From an uncultured Oscillospiraceae bacterium (GTDB taxonomy: Bacteria > Bacillota > Clostridia > Oscillospirales > Oscillospiraceae), in assembly GCA_947625285.1 (NCBI GenBank), contig CANQNS010000010.1, positions 1-63,992 on the forward strand: a stretch of DNA of 63,992 nt, written 5' to 3'. The stretch's first letter is position 1; every line of letters starts with the position of its first letter. Below are positions 16,329 to 25,228 of this stretch, in pieces. The notes under the pieces are model-generated. The model was not told the origin of the DNA and made no database searches. It was given only the letters and a program-made list of their open reading frames with translations. The position numbers and the translations under genes are program-made.

Positions 16329-16363
16329 GGCGCGCCGCGGAAACGCGGCGCGTCGGCTTTTTT
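16329..16363 (+). terminator. terminator of the DUF3783 gene
   Basis: An 11-bp G+C-rich stem (16329-16339 with 16344-16354) closed by a GAAA tetraloop, followed by a T-run at 16358-16363. Confidence 0.88.
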
Positions 16364-18941
16364 ATCCCTCGGCTTTCTTTTTGAGCTGATAGAGCAGGTT
16401 CAAAGCCTCCAGCGGCGTGACGGTGTTCAGGTCCAGGTCCCGCAGCTGTCTGGCAAGCTCGCCGCCGGCCACGTCCAGCATGGACATCTGCTCCCGGTCC
16501 GGGGCCGGGGCTGCCGCCGCCGGCCGGAGCGGTTCGCCGCCGGACTCCAGCTCCGCCAGGTACTGCTTGGCCTTTTTGATGACCGGGTCCGGCACGCCCG
16601 CCAGCTTCGCCACCTCGATGCCGTAGCTGTCGTCCGCGCTGCCGGGGACGATCTTCCGCAGGAAGATCAGGCTGCCCCCCTGCTTTTTGGCGGTGATGTT
16701 GTAATTTTTCACCCCGTCCAGGGTCCCCTCCAGGGCGGACAGCTCGTGGTAATGGGTGGCGAACATGGTCCGGGCGCCCAGCTTCCGCCTGTCGGCGCAG
16801 TACTCCAGCATGGCCCGGGCGATAGCCATGCCGTCGAAGGTGGAGGTGCCCCGGCCGATCTCGTCCAGCACCAGCAGGCTCGCCCCGGTGGCGTGGCGCA
16901 AAATGTCCGCCATCTCCGCCATCTCCACCATAAAGGTTGACTGGCCGCTGGCCAGGTCGTCCGACGCGCCGATGCGGGTGAACACCCGGTCCACCACGCC
17001 GATGGTGGCGCTTTTCGCCGGGACGAAACTGCCCATCTGGGCCATGAGCACGATCAGGGCCGTCTGGCGCATATAGGTGGACTTGCCGGCCATGTTGGGG
17101 CCGGTGATGATAGCCACCCGGTCGGTGGTGTCGTTCAAAAACGTGTCGTTGGGCACGAACAGGACGTTTTTCTGGGCCTGCTCCACCACCGGGTGGCGGC
17201 CCTCCCGGATCTGCACGGTCCGGCTCACGTCCACCTCCGGGCAGACGTAGCGGTTCCGGGCCGCCGCCTCCGCCAGAGAGCAGATGGCGTCCAGCTCCGC
17301 CACCCGGTCCGCGGAGGCCTGGAGCCGCGCCACCTGGGCGGCCACCCGCTCCCGCAGGGCGGTGAAGAGCTGGTACTCCCGCTCCGCGATCCTCTCCCGG
17401 GCGCCCAGGAGGGTGTTTTCCAGCTCCTTCAGCTCCGGGGTGAAGTACCGCTCGTTGCTGACTAAGGTCTGCTTGCGGATGTACTCCTCCGGCAAGGGCG
17501 CGTCCCCGGCGGACCGGGGCACGTCGATGTAGTAGCCAAAGACCTTGTTGTAGCCCACCTTCAGCTTCTTGATGCCGGTGCGCTCCCGCTCCCGGGCCTC
17601 CAGCTCCACCACCATGGACGCGCCGTTGTCCCGGACGTTCCGCAGCCGGTCCACCTCGGCGTCCGCGCCGGGCCGGAGGATGTTCCCCTCCCGGACGGAG
17701 AAGGGGGGATCGTCGGATATGACGGAGAGGATATCCTCCCGCAGCTCGTCCAGGGTGTCCACCGCCGCCGCGTCCCGCAGCATGGCGCTTTTCGCCCCGG
17801 AGAGCAGCTCCGCCAGGCGGGGCAGCCGGCTGAAATAATTGCCCAGGGCCAGCAGATCCCGGCCGTTGGCGGTGCCGTACACGCACTTGCCCGCCAGACG
17901 CTGGATGTCCCCGATCTCATGCAGGACCAGCCGCAGCTCCTGGCGCAAAATGGCGCCGGCGTGCAGCTCCGCCACGGCGGAGAGCCTGCGGCGGATGGCC
18001 ACCGGGTCCAGCAGAGGCCGCTCCACCCAGGAGCGCAGAAGCCGCCCGCCCATGGGGGTCCTGGTCTTGTCCAGCACCCACAGGAGGCTGCCCCGCTTCT
18101 CCCCGGTGCGGAGATTTTCCGTCAGCTCCAGGTTCCGGCGGGTGGTATAGTCCAGCTCCATGTACCGGCCCGGACCGAACCGGTCCAGACTGCGGATGTG
18201 GGAGATGTCGAATTTCTGGGTGTCGACGATGTAGCTCAAAAGGGCCCCCGCCGCCAGCGTCTCCTCCGGGGAGATCACCTCCTGGAACCGCTGGTAGACG
18301 AGCTCCCGGCAGCCGTCCGGCTCAAACCGCTCCGGCGCGCCGGTCTTCATGCAGTCCAGCTTGTCCAGAAACGCGCTCACGGAGGGGTCCGCCGCCGCTC
18401 CGGCGGACAGCACCGCCTCCCGGGGCGCGAACCGGCCCAGCTCGTTTTGCATATGCTCCGCCGCCTCGGCGGAAAAGCTCTGCACGCAAAACTCCCCCGT
18501 GGACACGTCGCAGAAAGCCGCCGCTCCGGCGTCCCCCTCCAGCCACAGGGCGCCAAGATAGTTGCTCCGGCCCTCCTCCAGCATGGAGCTCTCCGTCACC
18601 GTGCCGGGGGTGATGACCCGTATGACCCCCCGCTCCACCAGGCCCGTGGCGGCGGCCGGGTCCTCCAGCTGCTCGCAGATGGCCACCTTGTAGCCCTTGG
18701 CGATGAGCCGGGCGATATAGGCCTCGCTGGAGTGGAAGGGCACGCCGCACATGGGAGTCTGCTCCTCCTCCGGCTTGCCCCGGTCCCGTGTAGTCAGGGC
18801 CAGATCCAGCTCCTTGGAGGCCAGGCGGGCGTCCTCGTCGAACATCTCGTAAAAGTCGCCCAGCCGGAAAAACAGCAGGCAGTCGGGACACTGCTGCTTG
18901 ATCTCGTTGTACTGCCGCTTCATGGGGGTCAGTTCAGCCAT
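16362..18941 (-). CDS. mutS: DNA mismatch repair ATPase MutS
   Basis: 859 residues, normal MutS length. The mismatch-reading Phe-x-Glu is in LGDFYEMF (F-Y-E near residue 31). The core and clamp follow, then the ABC-type ATPase: Walker A GPNMAGKST near residue 615, Walker B LVLDEIGRGTSTFDG, and ATHYHELS. The C-terminal helix-turn-helix/dimerisation part is present. MutS recognises mismatches and recruits MutL, encoded on the other strand 1.6 kb away. It follows miaB by 45 bases in the same direction, so the two are probably one operon. Confidence 0.98.
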   Translation of the reverse strand: MAELTPMKRQYNEIKQQCPDCLLFFRLGDFYEMFDEDARLASKELDLALTTRDRGKPEEEQTPMCGVPFHSSEAYIARLIAKGYKVAICEQLEDPAAATGLVERGVIRVITPGTVTESSMLEEGRSNYLGALWLEGDAGAAAFCDVSTGEFCVQSFSAEAAEHMQNELGRFAPREAVLSAGAAADPSVSAFLDKLDCMKTGAPERFEPDGCRELVYQRFQEVISPEETLAAGALLSYIVDTQKFDISHIRSLDRFGPGRYMELDYTTRRNLELTENLRTGEKRGSLLWVLDKTRTPMGGRLLRSWVERPLLDPVAIRRRLSAVAELHAGAILRQELRLVLHEIGDIQRLAGKCVYGTANGRDLLALGNYFSRLPRLAELLSGAKSAMLRDAAAVDTLDELREDILSVISDDPPFSVREGNILRPGADAEVDRLRNVRDNGASMVVELEARERERTGIKKLKVGYNKVFGYYIDVPRSAGDAPLPEEYIRKQTLVSNERYFTPELKELENTLLGARERIAEREYQLFTALRERVAAQVARLQASADRVAELDAICSLAEAAARNRYVCPEVDVSRTVQIREGRHPVVEQAQKNVLFVPNDTFLNDTTDRVAIITGPNMAGKSTYMRQTALIVLMAQMGSFVPAKSATIGVVDRVFTRIGASDDLASGQSTFMVEMAEMADILRHATGASLLVLDEIGRGTSTFDGMAIARAMLEYCADRRKLGARTMFATHYHELSALEGTLDGVKNYNITAKKQGGSLIFLRKIVPGSADDSYGIEVAKLAGVPDPVIKKAKQYLAELESGGEPLRPAAAAPAPDREQMSMLDVAGGELARQLRDLDLNTVTPLEALNLLYQLKKKAEG

Positions 18942-18986
18942 GATACGCTTCTCTCTTTCTATGTGTTCGGCCCCGCTGGGGCCGCC

Positions 18987-20408
18987 TTACACGATCTCCC
19001 CGTCCAGGGCCCAGGTGCTGCTGCCGGTGATCTTCGCGTCCACGAACCGCCCCACCAGGGCCAGGTCCCCCGCCAGATGCACCAGCCGTCCGCCCCTGGT
19101 CCGGGCGGACAAATTATATGGCGTCTGGCCCGTCTGGCCGTCCACCAGCACCCGGACCGTTTTGCCCACATAGGCCGCGTGCTTTTCGCCGGAGATGCGG
19201 TTGGAAAGCGCCAGCAGCTCGTCGAACCAGACCTGCTTCTCCGCCCGGCTCACCGGGTCCGGCATGGCCGCCGCCGGGGTCCCCGGCCGGGGGGAGAAGA
19301 TGAAGGTGAACATGGCGTCGAACCGCGCCTCCTCCACCAGCGACAGCGTCTGGCGGAAATCCTCTTCCGTCTCTCCGGGAAAGCCCACGATGATGTCCGT
19401 AGTCAGCACCAGGTCCGGCATGGCCCGCCGGGCCGCCGCCGCCTTTTCCAGATACGCCGCCCGGTCATAGTGCCGGTTCATGGCCTTCAATATCCGGTCC
19501 GAGCCGGATTGCAGCGGCAGATGGATGTGGTGGGCGCAGTGGCCGCTGCCGCCCATGACCTGGAAAAGCCGCTCCGTGGCGTCCTTGGGGTGGCTTGTCA
19601 TGAACCGCAGAACGTAGTCCCCCGGTATCTGGTCCAGAGACTCCAGCAGGCCGGGGAAGTCCGCGCTCTCGTCCAGGCCCTTGCCGTAGCTGTTCACGTT
19701 CTGGCCCAGCAGGGTGATGTCCTTATAGCCCCGCTCCACCAGATCTTTGGCTTCCGCCAGGATATCCCCCGGCCGGCGGCTCCGCTCCCGGCCCCGGACA
19801 TAGGGCACCACGCAGTAGGAGCAGAAATTGTCGCAGCCGTTCATGATGGACAGCCATGCCTTCACCCCGCCGTCCCGCCGCCGGGGCAGGCCCTCCGCCA
19901 CCACGCCCTCGGAGGGCTCCGCCGCCAGGAGCCGGCCCCGGTCTCCCCGGCGGCCCCGCCGCTGCATGGTCCCCCACAAAAGCTCCGGGAACCGCCACAG
20001 CTCATGGGGGCCGAACGCCAGGTCCACCACCCGGTAGGAGCTTTTGATCCGCTCCCGCATGGTGGGCTGCTGGGTCATGCACCCGCCCACGCACACCAGA
20101 AGCTCCGGGTTCCGGGCCTTGCGGTGGGCCAGGGCCCCCACGTTGCCCAACGCCCGCTTTTCCGCGTGCTCCCGGACGGCGCAGGTGTTCACCACGATGA
20201 TGTCCGCCTTGGCCTCGTCCGCCGTCAGCTCATAGCCGCACCGGACCAGCCAGCCCCGGAGGATCTCGCTGTCGGACTCGTTTTGCTGGCAGCCGTAGGT
20301 GTCCACCAGGCCGTAATGGGTCCGGCCGGCCAGGCGGTCTTTTATCTTCTCGCAGAACTGCTCCTGGGCGATGCGCTCCTGGGTGGTTATCTCACGGCGT
20401 TGGTACAT
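18987..20408 (-). CDS. miaB: tRNA-2-methylthio-N6-dimethylallyladenosine synthase MiaB
   Basis: 473 residues from the ATG at 20408, preceded by AAGGAG; a second ATG five codons upstream has no ribosome site. The N-terminal MTTase domain has the cluster cysteines in TYGCQQNESD, VNTCAVREHA and VGGCMTQQ. The radical SAM motif is CDNFCSYC, followed by VPYVRGRERSR. A C-terminal TRAM domain ends the protein. It methylthiolates i6A37 of tRNAs, the base made by MiaA, whose gene lies in the divergent operon. The same frame stays open far upstream across mutL and miaA, which is a G+C artefact and not part of the gene. Confidence 0.97.
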   Translation of the reverse strand: MYQRREITTQERIAQEQFCEKIKDRLAGRTHYGLVDTYGCQQNESDSEILRGWLVRCGYELTADEAKADIIVVNTCAVREHAEKRALGNVGALAHRKARNPELLVCVGGCMTQQPTMRERIKSSYRVVDLAFGPHELWRFPELLWGTMQRRGRRGDRGRLLAAEPSEGVVAEGLPRRRDGGVKAWLSIMNGCDNFCSYCVVPYVRGRERSRRPGDILAEAKDLVERGYKDITLLGQNVNSYGKGLDESADFPGLLESLDQIPGDYVLRFMTSHPKDATERLFQVMGGSGHCAHHIHLPLQSGSDRILKAMNRHYDRAAYLEKAAAARRAMPDLVLTTDIIVGFPGETEEDFRQTLSLVEEARFDAMFTFIFSPRPGTPAAAMPDPVSRAEKQVWFDELLALSNRISGEKHAAYVGKTVRVLVDGQTGQTPYNLSARTRGGRLVHLAGDLALVGRFVDAKITGSSTWALDGEIV

Positions 20409-20439
20409 GCTCCGCTCCTTCATGTCGATATATAAGCAC

Positions 20440-20468
20440 TTTATATTAACATTTTTCTGTGTTATAAT
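20440..20468 (+). promoter_or_regulatory. extended -10 promoter of mutL-miaA
   Basis: TGTTATAAT, with TATAAT at 20463-20468 and a weak T-rich -35 (TTTATA) at 20440-20445. The minus strand of the same AT-rich stretch has TATAAA-type sequence that could serve miaB-mutS. Confidence 0.7.
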
Positions 20469-20504
20469 CAATGAAAAGTATCGGCGCGCAAAGGAGAACT
20501 TGCG

Positions 20505-22376
20505 ATGGCAGTGATCAACATACTCTCCCCCCACCTGGCGGACATGATCGCCGCGGGCGAGGTGGTGGAGCGGCCCGGCAGCGTGGTGAAAGAGCTTTTG
20601 GAAAACGCCCTGGATGCCGGGGCCCGGAACGTGACCGTGGAGCTCGCCGGCGGCGGGACCACCCTGATCCGCGTCACCGACGACGGCTGCGGCATGGCGG
20701 CGGACGACGCGGGCAACTGCTTTTTGCGCCACGCCACCTCCAAGCTCCATGACGAGCGCGGCCTGGAGGCCATCGAGACCATGGGCTTCCGGGGCGAGGC
20801 CCTGGCCGCCATATCGGCGGTGAGCCGGGTGGAGCTGCTCACCCGCCGGGAGCAGGACGGCGAGGGCACGTATGTGTCCGTGACCGGCGGCGAGATACAG
20901 CAGATGCGCCCGGCGGGCTGCCCGAAGGGGACCGTCTTTACCGTCCGGGATATCTTCTACAACACCCCCGCCCGGCTGAAGTTCATGAAGTCCGACCGGG
21001 CGGAGGGGTCCTGGTGCGTGCAACAGGCCGCCCGGGTGGCCCTGGGCCGGCCGGACGTGTCCGTGCGGTGCGTCAAGGACGGCAGGGAGGAGTTTTTCAC
21101 CCCCGGCGACGGCCGGGCGGAGTCGGCCATGTACGCCATCCTGGGCCGGGCCGCGGCCCTTTCCATGCTGCCGGCGGAGGGGGAGAACGAGGGCGTGGCC
21201 GTGACGGGCTTCGTCAGCTCCCCCGCCGCAGGCCGGGGCAGCCGGGCCATGCAGTTTTTCTTCGTCAACGGCCGGTCCATCCGCTCCCAGAGCCTCCAGG
21301 CCGCCTTGGAGCAGGCCTATAAAAACACCCTGATGGTGGGCCGGTTCCCCGCCTGCGTGCTGTATGTGACGCTGAGCCCCGGCGCGGTGGACGTGAACGT
21401 GCATCCCACGAAAAACGAGGTGAAATTCTCCTCGGAGAAGCGGGTGTTCGACGCGGTGTACTACAGCGTCCTGTCCGCCCTGCAGGGCGAGCGGGGCACG
21501 CTGGAGATGGACCTGTCCCGGTCCACAGAGAAGAAGCTGTTCCCCGCCGGCTACGGACGGCTGGCGGCGGACCGGCCCGACGCCGGAGAGCAGACCGCCA
21601 TGGACCTTCGGACCCCCGGCTCCGTCTACAACGCCTCCCCCGCCGCCGTTGTCAGCGCGCCCCGGCCCGCCCAGCTGCGGCCCCGGCAGTCCGGCCCGGC
21701 CATCACGCCGCCGGCGTCGTACCGTCCCCGGCCCCAGCCCTTCCACCCCGGTCCAGCGCGGCAGACGCCGGCCCGGTCCGATACGGGGCAGGCCGCCCCC
21801 GCGCCCCAGGCCCAGCAGGCCCCGCTGCGGCTGGTGGGCGAGCTTCTGCGCACCTACATCGTGGCGGAGCAGGCCGACCGGGTGCTGCTCATAGACAAGC
21901 ACGCCGCCCATGAGCGGATGATCTTCGACCGGCTGAAGGCCCGGGGCCGCCAGATCATGAGCCAGACCCTGCTGGTCCCCCAGACCTGGCGTCCGGGGCC
22001 GGAGGCCATGGAGATCCTTACCGCCAACGGCGCGCTGCTGACGGAGCTGGGCTTCGAGCTGGAGAGCTGCGGCGACGAGGACGTGATCGTCCGGGCGGTG
22101 CCGGACGCCATGGACCCGGGCCAGACCGTGGCGGCCCTGGAGGAGATATGCGAAAAGCTCAGGACCGGGGCGGCGGACCTGGCCCGGGACAGCGTGCTGC
22201 AGACCGTGGCCTGCAAGGCGGCCATCAAGGCCGGCTGGGACACGGACCAGGCGGAGCTGCTGGCGCTGGCGGAGAAGGTGGCCGCCGGGGAGATACGCTA
22301 CTGCCCCCACGGCCGGCCCGTGTGCGTGACCTTGACGAAAAAAGAGCTTGACCGGCAGTTCGGCCGCATAAAGTGA
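20505..22376 (+). CDS. mutL: DNA mismatch repair protein MutL (endonuclease type)
   Basis: 623 residues. GHKL ATPase motifs: ENALDAGA, DDGCGM, and GFRGEALAAISAV. A Pro/Ala-rich linker covers ~residues 350-440. The C-terminal domain contains DKHAAHERMIFD from D464, close to the endonuclease consensus DQHA(x)2E(x)4E but with Lys for Gln and Asp for the last Glu, plus ACKAAIKAG and CPHGRP, the other two metal-site motifs. It is therefore probably a nicking MutL, as expected in a bacterium without MutH. miaA starts six bases after its stop. Confidence 0.97.
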   Translation: MAVINILSPHLADMIAAGEVVERPGSVVKELLENALDAGARNVTVELAGGGTTLIRVTDDGCGMAADDAGNCFLRHATSKLHDERGLEAIETMGFRGEALAAISAVSRVELLTRREQDGEGTYVSVTGGEIQQMRPAGCPKGTVFTVRDIFYNTPARLKFMKSDRAEGSWCVQQAARVALGRPDVSVRCVKDGREEFFTPGDGRAESAMYAILGRAAALSMLPAEGENEGVAVTGFVSSPAAGRGSRAMQFFFVNGRSIRSQSLQAALEQAYKNTLMVGRFPACVLYVTLSPGAVDVNVHPTKNEVKFSSEKRVFDAVYYSVLSALQGERGTLEMDLSRSTEKKLFPAGYGRLAADRPDAGEQTAMDLRTPGSVYNASPAAVVSAPRPAQLRPRQSGPAITPPASYRPRPQPFHPGPARQTPARSDTGQAAPAPQAQQAPLRLVGELLRTYIVAEQADRVLLIDKHAAHERMIFDRLKARGRQIMSQTLLVPQTWRPGPEAMEILTANGALLTELGFELESCGDEDVIVRAVPDAMDPGQTVAALEEICEKLRTGAADLARDSVLQTVACKAAIKAGWDTDQAELLALAEKVAAGEIRYCPHGRPVCVTLTKKELDRQFGRIK

Positions 22377-22382
22377 CCGCCT

Positions 22383-23336
22383 ATGTACGATCTGATCGTG
22401 ATAACCGGCCCCACCGCCACGGGCAAGACCGCTCTGGGCGTGGCGCTGGCGAAAGAGTTGAACGGCGAGGTGGTCTCCGCCGACTCCATGCAGGTCTACC
22501 GGGGCATGGACATCGGCACCGCCAAGCCCACCGCCGCCGAGATGGAGGGCGTGCCCCACCACATGCTGGACGTGGCGGACCCACGGGAGAATTTCTCCAC
22601 GGCCAGGTACGCCCGGATGGCCGCCGCCTGCGTGGAGGACATCCGCGCCCGGGGCCGGTTCCCCCTGGTGGTGGGCGGCACGGGCCTTTATATCGACGGC
22701 CTGCTCCGGGGCACGGAGTACGCCGCCGCGCCTACGGACCCGGCTGTCCGCCGGGCTATCGAGGCGGAGTATGACGCGCTGGGCGGAGAGGCTTTTCGGG
22801 AGAAGCTGGCGGCGGTGGACCCGGACCGGGCCGCCGCGCTGCATCCCCGGGACAAAAAGCGGCTGGTCCGGGCCTGGGAGGTCTACGCCCTGACGGGAAA
22901 GCCCCTGTCCCGGCACGACGAGCTCTCCCGGCGGGCAAAGCCCCGGTACGACGCCTGCACCGTGGCGTTGGACTTCACCGACCGGGCCATGCTCTATGAG
23001 CGCATCGACTCGCGGGCCAGGGCCATGTTCCGGGCCGGGCTGACGGAGGAGGTCCGCGCCCTGCTGGACGCGGGCGTGGGTCCCGATACCACCGCCATGC
23101 AGGCCATCGGCTACAAGGAGGTGGCGGACTTCCTGGCCGGAAGGCGCACCCTGGACGAAGCGGTGGACGCGGTGTGCCGGGCCTCCCGCCGGTACGCCAA
23201 GCGGCAGCTCACCTGGCTGCGGAGCCGCCCGGACGTGCATTGGCAGCGTTGGGAGCACGGACCCGCCCCGGCGGATATCCGCGCCGCGGCGGAGGACATC
23301 AAAAAAGCCGTTTTTCCGATGCCCGGCTCGACCTGA
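22383..23336 (+). CDS. miaA: tRNA dimethylallyltransferase MiaA
   Basis: 317 residues. P-loop GPTATGKTA, then SADSMQVYRGMDIGTAKP, GGTGLYIDGLL and the C-terminal YAKRQLTWLR typical of MiaA. It transfers a dimethylallyl group from DMAPP to A37 of tRNAs reading UNN codons; MiaB then adds the methylthio group. Co-transcribed with mutL; hfq follows with its own probable promoter. The last residues (PMPGST) run into the region of the hfq upstream hairpin. Confidence 0.97.
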   Translation: MYDLIVITGPTATGKTALGVALAKELNGEVVSADSMQVYRGMDIGTAKPTAAEMEGVPHHMLDVADPRENFSTARYARMAAACVEDIRARGRFPLVVGGTGLYIDGLLRGTEYAAAPTDPAVRRAIEAEYDALGGEAFREKLAAVDPDRAAALHPRDKKRLVRAWEVYALTGKPLSRHDELSRRAKPRYDACTVALDFTDRAMLYERIDSRARAMFRAGLTEEVRALLDAGVGPDTTAMQAIGYKEVADFLAGRRTLDEAVDAVCRASRRYAKRQLTWLRSRPDVHWQRWEHGPAPADIRAAAEDIKKAVFPMPGST

Positions 23337-23361
23337 TCCGACAGCAACCGCCACACAAATG

Positions 23362-23411
23362 CCGTAAAATAGCCCCGTACAGAGAATTTGTACAAAATCA
23401 CTATTTTACGG
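23362..23411 (+). repeat. nested inverted repeat upstream of hfq
   Basis: CCGTAAAATAG (23362-23372) pairs perfectly with CTATTTTACGG (23401-23411); inside it GTACA (23377-23381) pairs with TGTAC (23389-23393). There is no T-run after it, so it is not an ordinary terminator. The right arm overlaps the -35 region of the likely hfq promoter. Confidence 0.75.
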
Positions 23412-23432
23412 GGCGGCAGACTGTGATACAAT
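23405..23432 (+). promoter_or_regulatory. probable hfq promoter
   Basis: TTTACG (23405-23410), 16-base spacer, TACAAT (23427-23432) preceded by TG at the extended -10 position (TGATACAAT). The start codon is 44 bases downstream. Confidence 0.65.
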
Positions 23433-23454
23433 TATTATCCAATTTTACGCTGTT

Positions 23455-23470
23455 CGTCCCGGAAGGGACG
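23455..23470 (+). promoter_or_regulatory. 5' UTR hairpin next to the hfq ribosome binding site
   Basis: CGTCCC-GGAA-GGGACG, a 6-bp stem with a tetraloop, ends five bases before the ATG (GAAAG-ATG). The purine-rich stretch AAGGGACGGAAAG that should pair with 16S rRNA is partly inside the stem, so the structure could limit hfq translation. Confidence 0.55.
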
Positions 23471-23475
23471 GAAAG

Positions 23476-23706
23476 ATGCAGAAAGCACAAAATCTTCAGG
23501 ACATGTTTTTGAACCAGGCGCGCCGGGAACGGGTCATGGTGACGGTGTTCCTTGTGAACGGCTTCCAGCTGCGGGGCACGGTGCGGGGCTTCGACTCCTT
23601 CGTGGTGTTCGTGGACTCCGACGGCAAGCAGCAGATGATCTACAAGCACGCCATCTCCACCATCGCCCCGGCCAGGAACCTGTCCTTGACAGAGGAGCCA
23701 GTGTGA
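23476..23706 (+). CDS. hfq: RNA chaperone Hfq
   Basis: 76 residues. Sm1 motif ([20 protein letters not shown], with the Q of the proximal pocket; [20 protein letters not shown]) and Sm2 (YKHAISTI) are complete, with a short acidic tail. Hfq forms a hexameric ring that binds A-rich and U-rich RNA. Its place behind miaA is conserved across many bacteria. The next gene starts almost at once, so read-through into the division cluster is likely. Confidence 0.97.
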   Translation: MQKAQNLQDMFLNQARRERVMVTVFLVNGFQLRGTVRGFDSFVVFVDSDGKQQMIYKHAISTIAPARNLSLTEEPV

Positions 23707-23707
23707 G

Positions 23708-25228
23708 TTGAAAAAAACCGACACCCTCATCAAGATCACGTCCCTGCTGGTGTTCATCGCTCTGGCGGCATACCTGTCGGTATACATCGCCAGCCGGGCC
23801 ATGAACAGCGTGCAGACCGCCCTGACCGTGACGGCCACCATGAGCGACTCCGCGCCGCTGACCGGCCTGGTCATACGGGACGAGCTGGTGATCCGCAGCG
23901 ACGAGCAGTACATAGACGTCACCGCTCCCGACGGGTCCAAGGTGGCCGCCGGGGAAACGGTGGCCGTCTCCTACAGCTCCGAGGAGGCCCTGGAACGGGC
24001 CTCCCGGCTGCACGCGCTCAGCCAGGAGATCGCGGACGTGGAATCGTCGCTGGACGCGGCCGGCGGCGTGAAGGTGACGGGCGATCGGGAGCAGTCCATC
24101 TCCACCGCCATCCAGTCTCTGTCCTCCTGTCTGCGGGGGCTGGACCTGTCGGAGCTGGGCAGCCGCAGCGCGGCCCTGGCCAGCATCCTGTTCCCCACCG
24201 ATTCCGGGGACACCGATACCCAGGACTATCTGGCCCAGCTGGACGACGAGTATAACGAGCTGCGCAAGACCAGCGCCGGGGACACCGACGAGATCACCGT
24301 GGGCGAGAGCGGCACCTTCTCCACTCTTGTGGACGGCTACGAGGGCGTGGACATGGACTACGCCGCGGACCTGACTCCCGCCGAGCTGCGGGAGCTGATC
24401 GCCGCGGACCGGCGGGTGGACGGCAGCTCCATCGGCAAGCTCATCACCGATTACGACTGGTATTACGCCGCCATCATCCCCTGGGAGCATGGCCGGCATC
24501 TGCTGGAGGGGGACGCGGTGAAGCTCTCCTTCGGCCGGTACTACAGCGGCAGCCTGGACGCCACGGTGGAGCGTGTCGGCCGGGCCGAGCACGACGAGCA
24601 GGTGGTCATTTTCCGCATCGAACAGGGCCAGGCGGACATGCTGGCGGTGCGGGCCGTCTCGGCGGAGCTGGTATACCGGGAGTTCACCGGCCTGCGGGTG
24701 CCTTTGAAGGGCCTTTACCGCTACTACGCCGGGTATATGTCCGCCGAGGACGGCGGGACGCTGACCTCCGGCGACACGGTGACGCTGTCCATGGGCGGCG
24801 TGGACCGGGAGGTAGTGGTCTCGGAGGTGGGCGGCGCCAGCAAATACGGGGACCTGCCCGAAGGGGTGGAGCCCGACAGCGAAGAGGACACCCGTCCCTC
24901 CCGGCGGCTGGTGGTGTTCTGCTGGCCCTGGAGCGAGGACGAGGAACCCATCGACACCCGGGCCGGCTCCGGGAAGGTGACGGCCTTTGGCCAGGAGCCC
25001 ATGAACACCTGGAACTTCTACGACTATGACCCGGAGGACCCGGACAGCCAGGACCGGCTGTGCGTGTTCACCATGACCGGTATGCAGGCGGAGCGGAAGC
25101 TGGTGGATATGGTCTTTGCCGGAGAGGAGTACTGCCTTTTGTCCTCCACGGGCACCGACGCTCTGCGGGAGGGCAACGACGTGATCATCCAGGCCCACGG
25201 CCTTTATAACGGCCGGGTCTTTTCATGA
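23708..25228 (+). CDS. HlyD-like membrane-anchored adaptor protein
   Basis: 506 residues, starting at a TTG one base after the hfq stop, with GAGGAG about ten bases upstream. One N-terminal membrane helix (~residues 8-28) and a large outside part. IDVTAPDGSKVAAGETVAVSYS near residues 68-90 resembles the lipoyl/barrel-sandwich hybrid motif of HlyD-type adaptors, followed by a helical stretch (EEALERASRLHALSQEI) and a C-terminal beta region (LRVPLKGLYRYYAGYM). The position before yggS-sepF-divIVA corresponds to ylmD of Bacillus, but this is an unrelated protein. No partner transporter is near; a role in envelope assembly or division is possible but unproven. Confidence 0.7.
   Translation: MKKTDTLIKITSLLVFIALAAYLSVYIASRAMNSVQTALTVTATMSDSAPLTGLVIRDELVIRSDEQYIDVTAPDGSKVAAGETVAVSYSSEEALERASRLHALSQEIADVESSLDAAGGVKVTGDREQSISTAIQSLSSCLRGLDLSELGSRSAALASILFPTDSGDTDTQDYLAQLDDEYNELRKTSAGDTDEITVGESGTFSTLVDGYEGVDMDYAADLTPAELRELIAADRRVDGSSIGKLITDYDWYYAAIIPWEHGRHLLEGDAVKLSFGRYYSGSLDATVERVGRAEHDEQVVIFRIEQGQADMLAVRAVSAELVYREFTGLRVPLKGLYRYYAGYMSAEDGGTLTSGDTVTLSMGGVDREVVVSEVGGASKYGDLPEGVEPDSEEDTRPSRRLVVFCWPWSEDEEPIDTRAGSGKVTAFGQEPMNTWNFYDYDPEDPDSQDRLCVFTMTGMQAERKLVDMVFAGEEYCLLSSTGTDALREGNDVIIQAHGLYNGRVFS

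Noticed and set aside
17919-20435. 838-codon open frame across mutS and miaB on the plus strand
   Set aside because: Antisense to two conserved genes; composition typical of a shadow frame.
20409-23354. Extension of the miaB frame far upstream
   Set aside because: It crosses the promoter region and runs antisense to mutL and miaA; the ribosome site at 20408 defines the real start.
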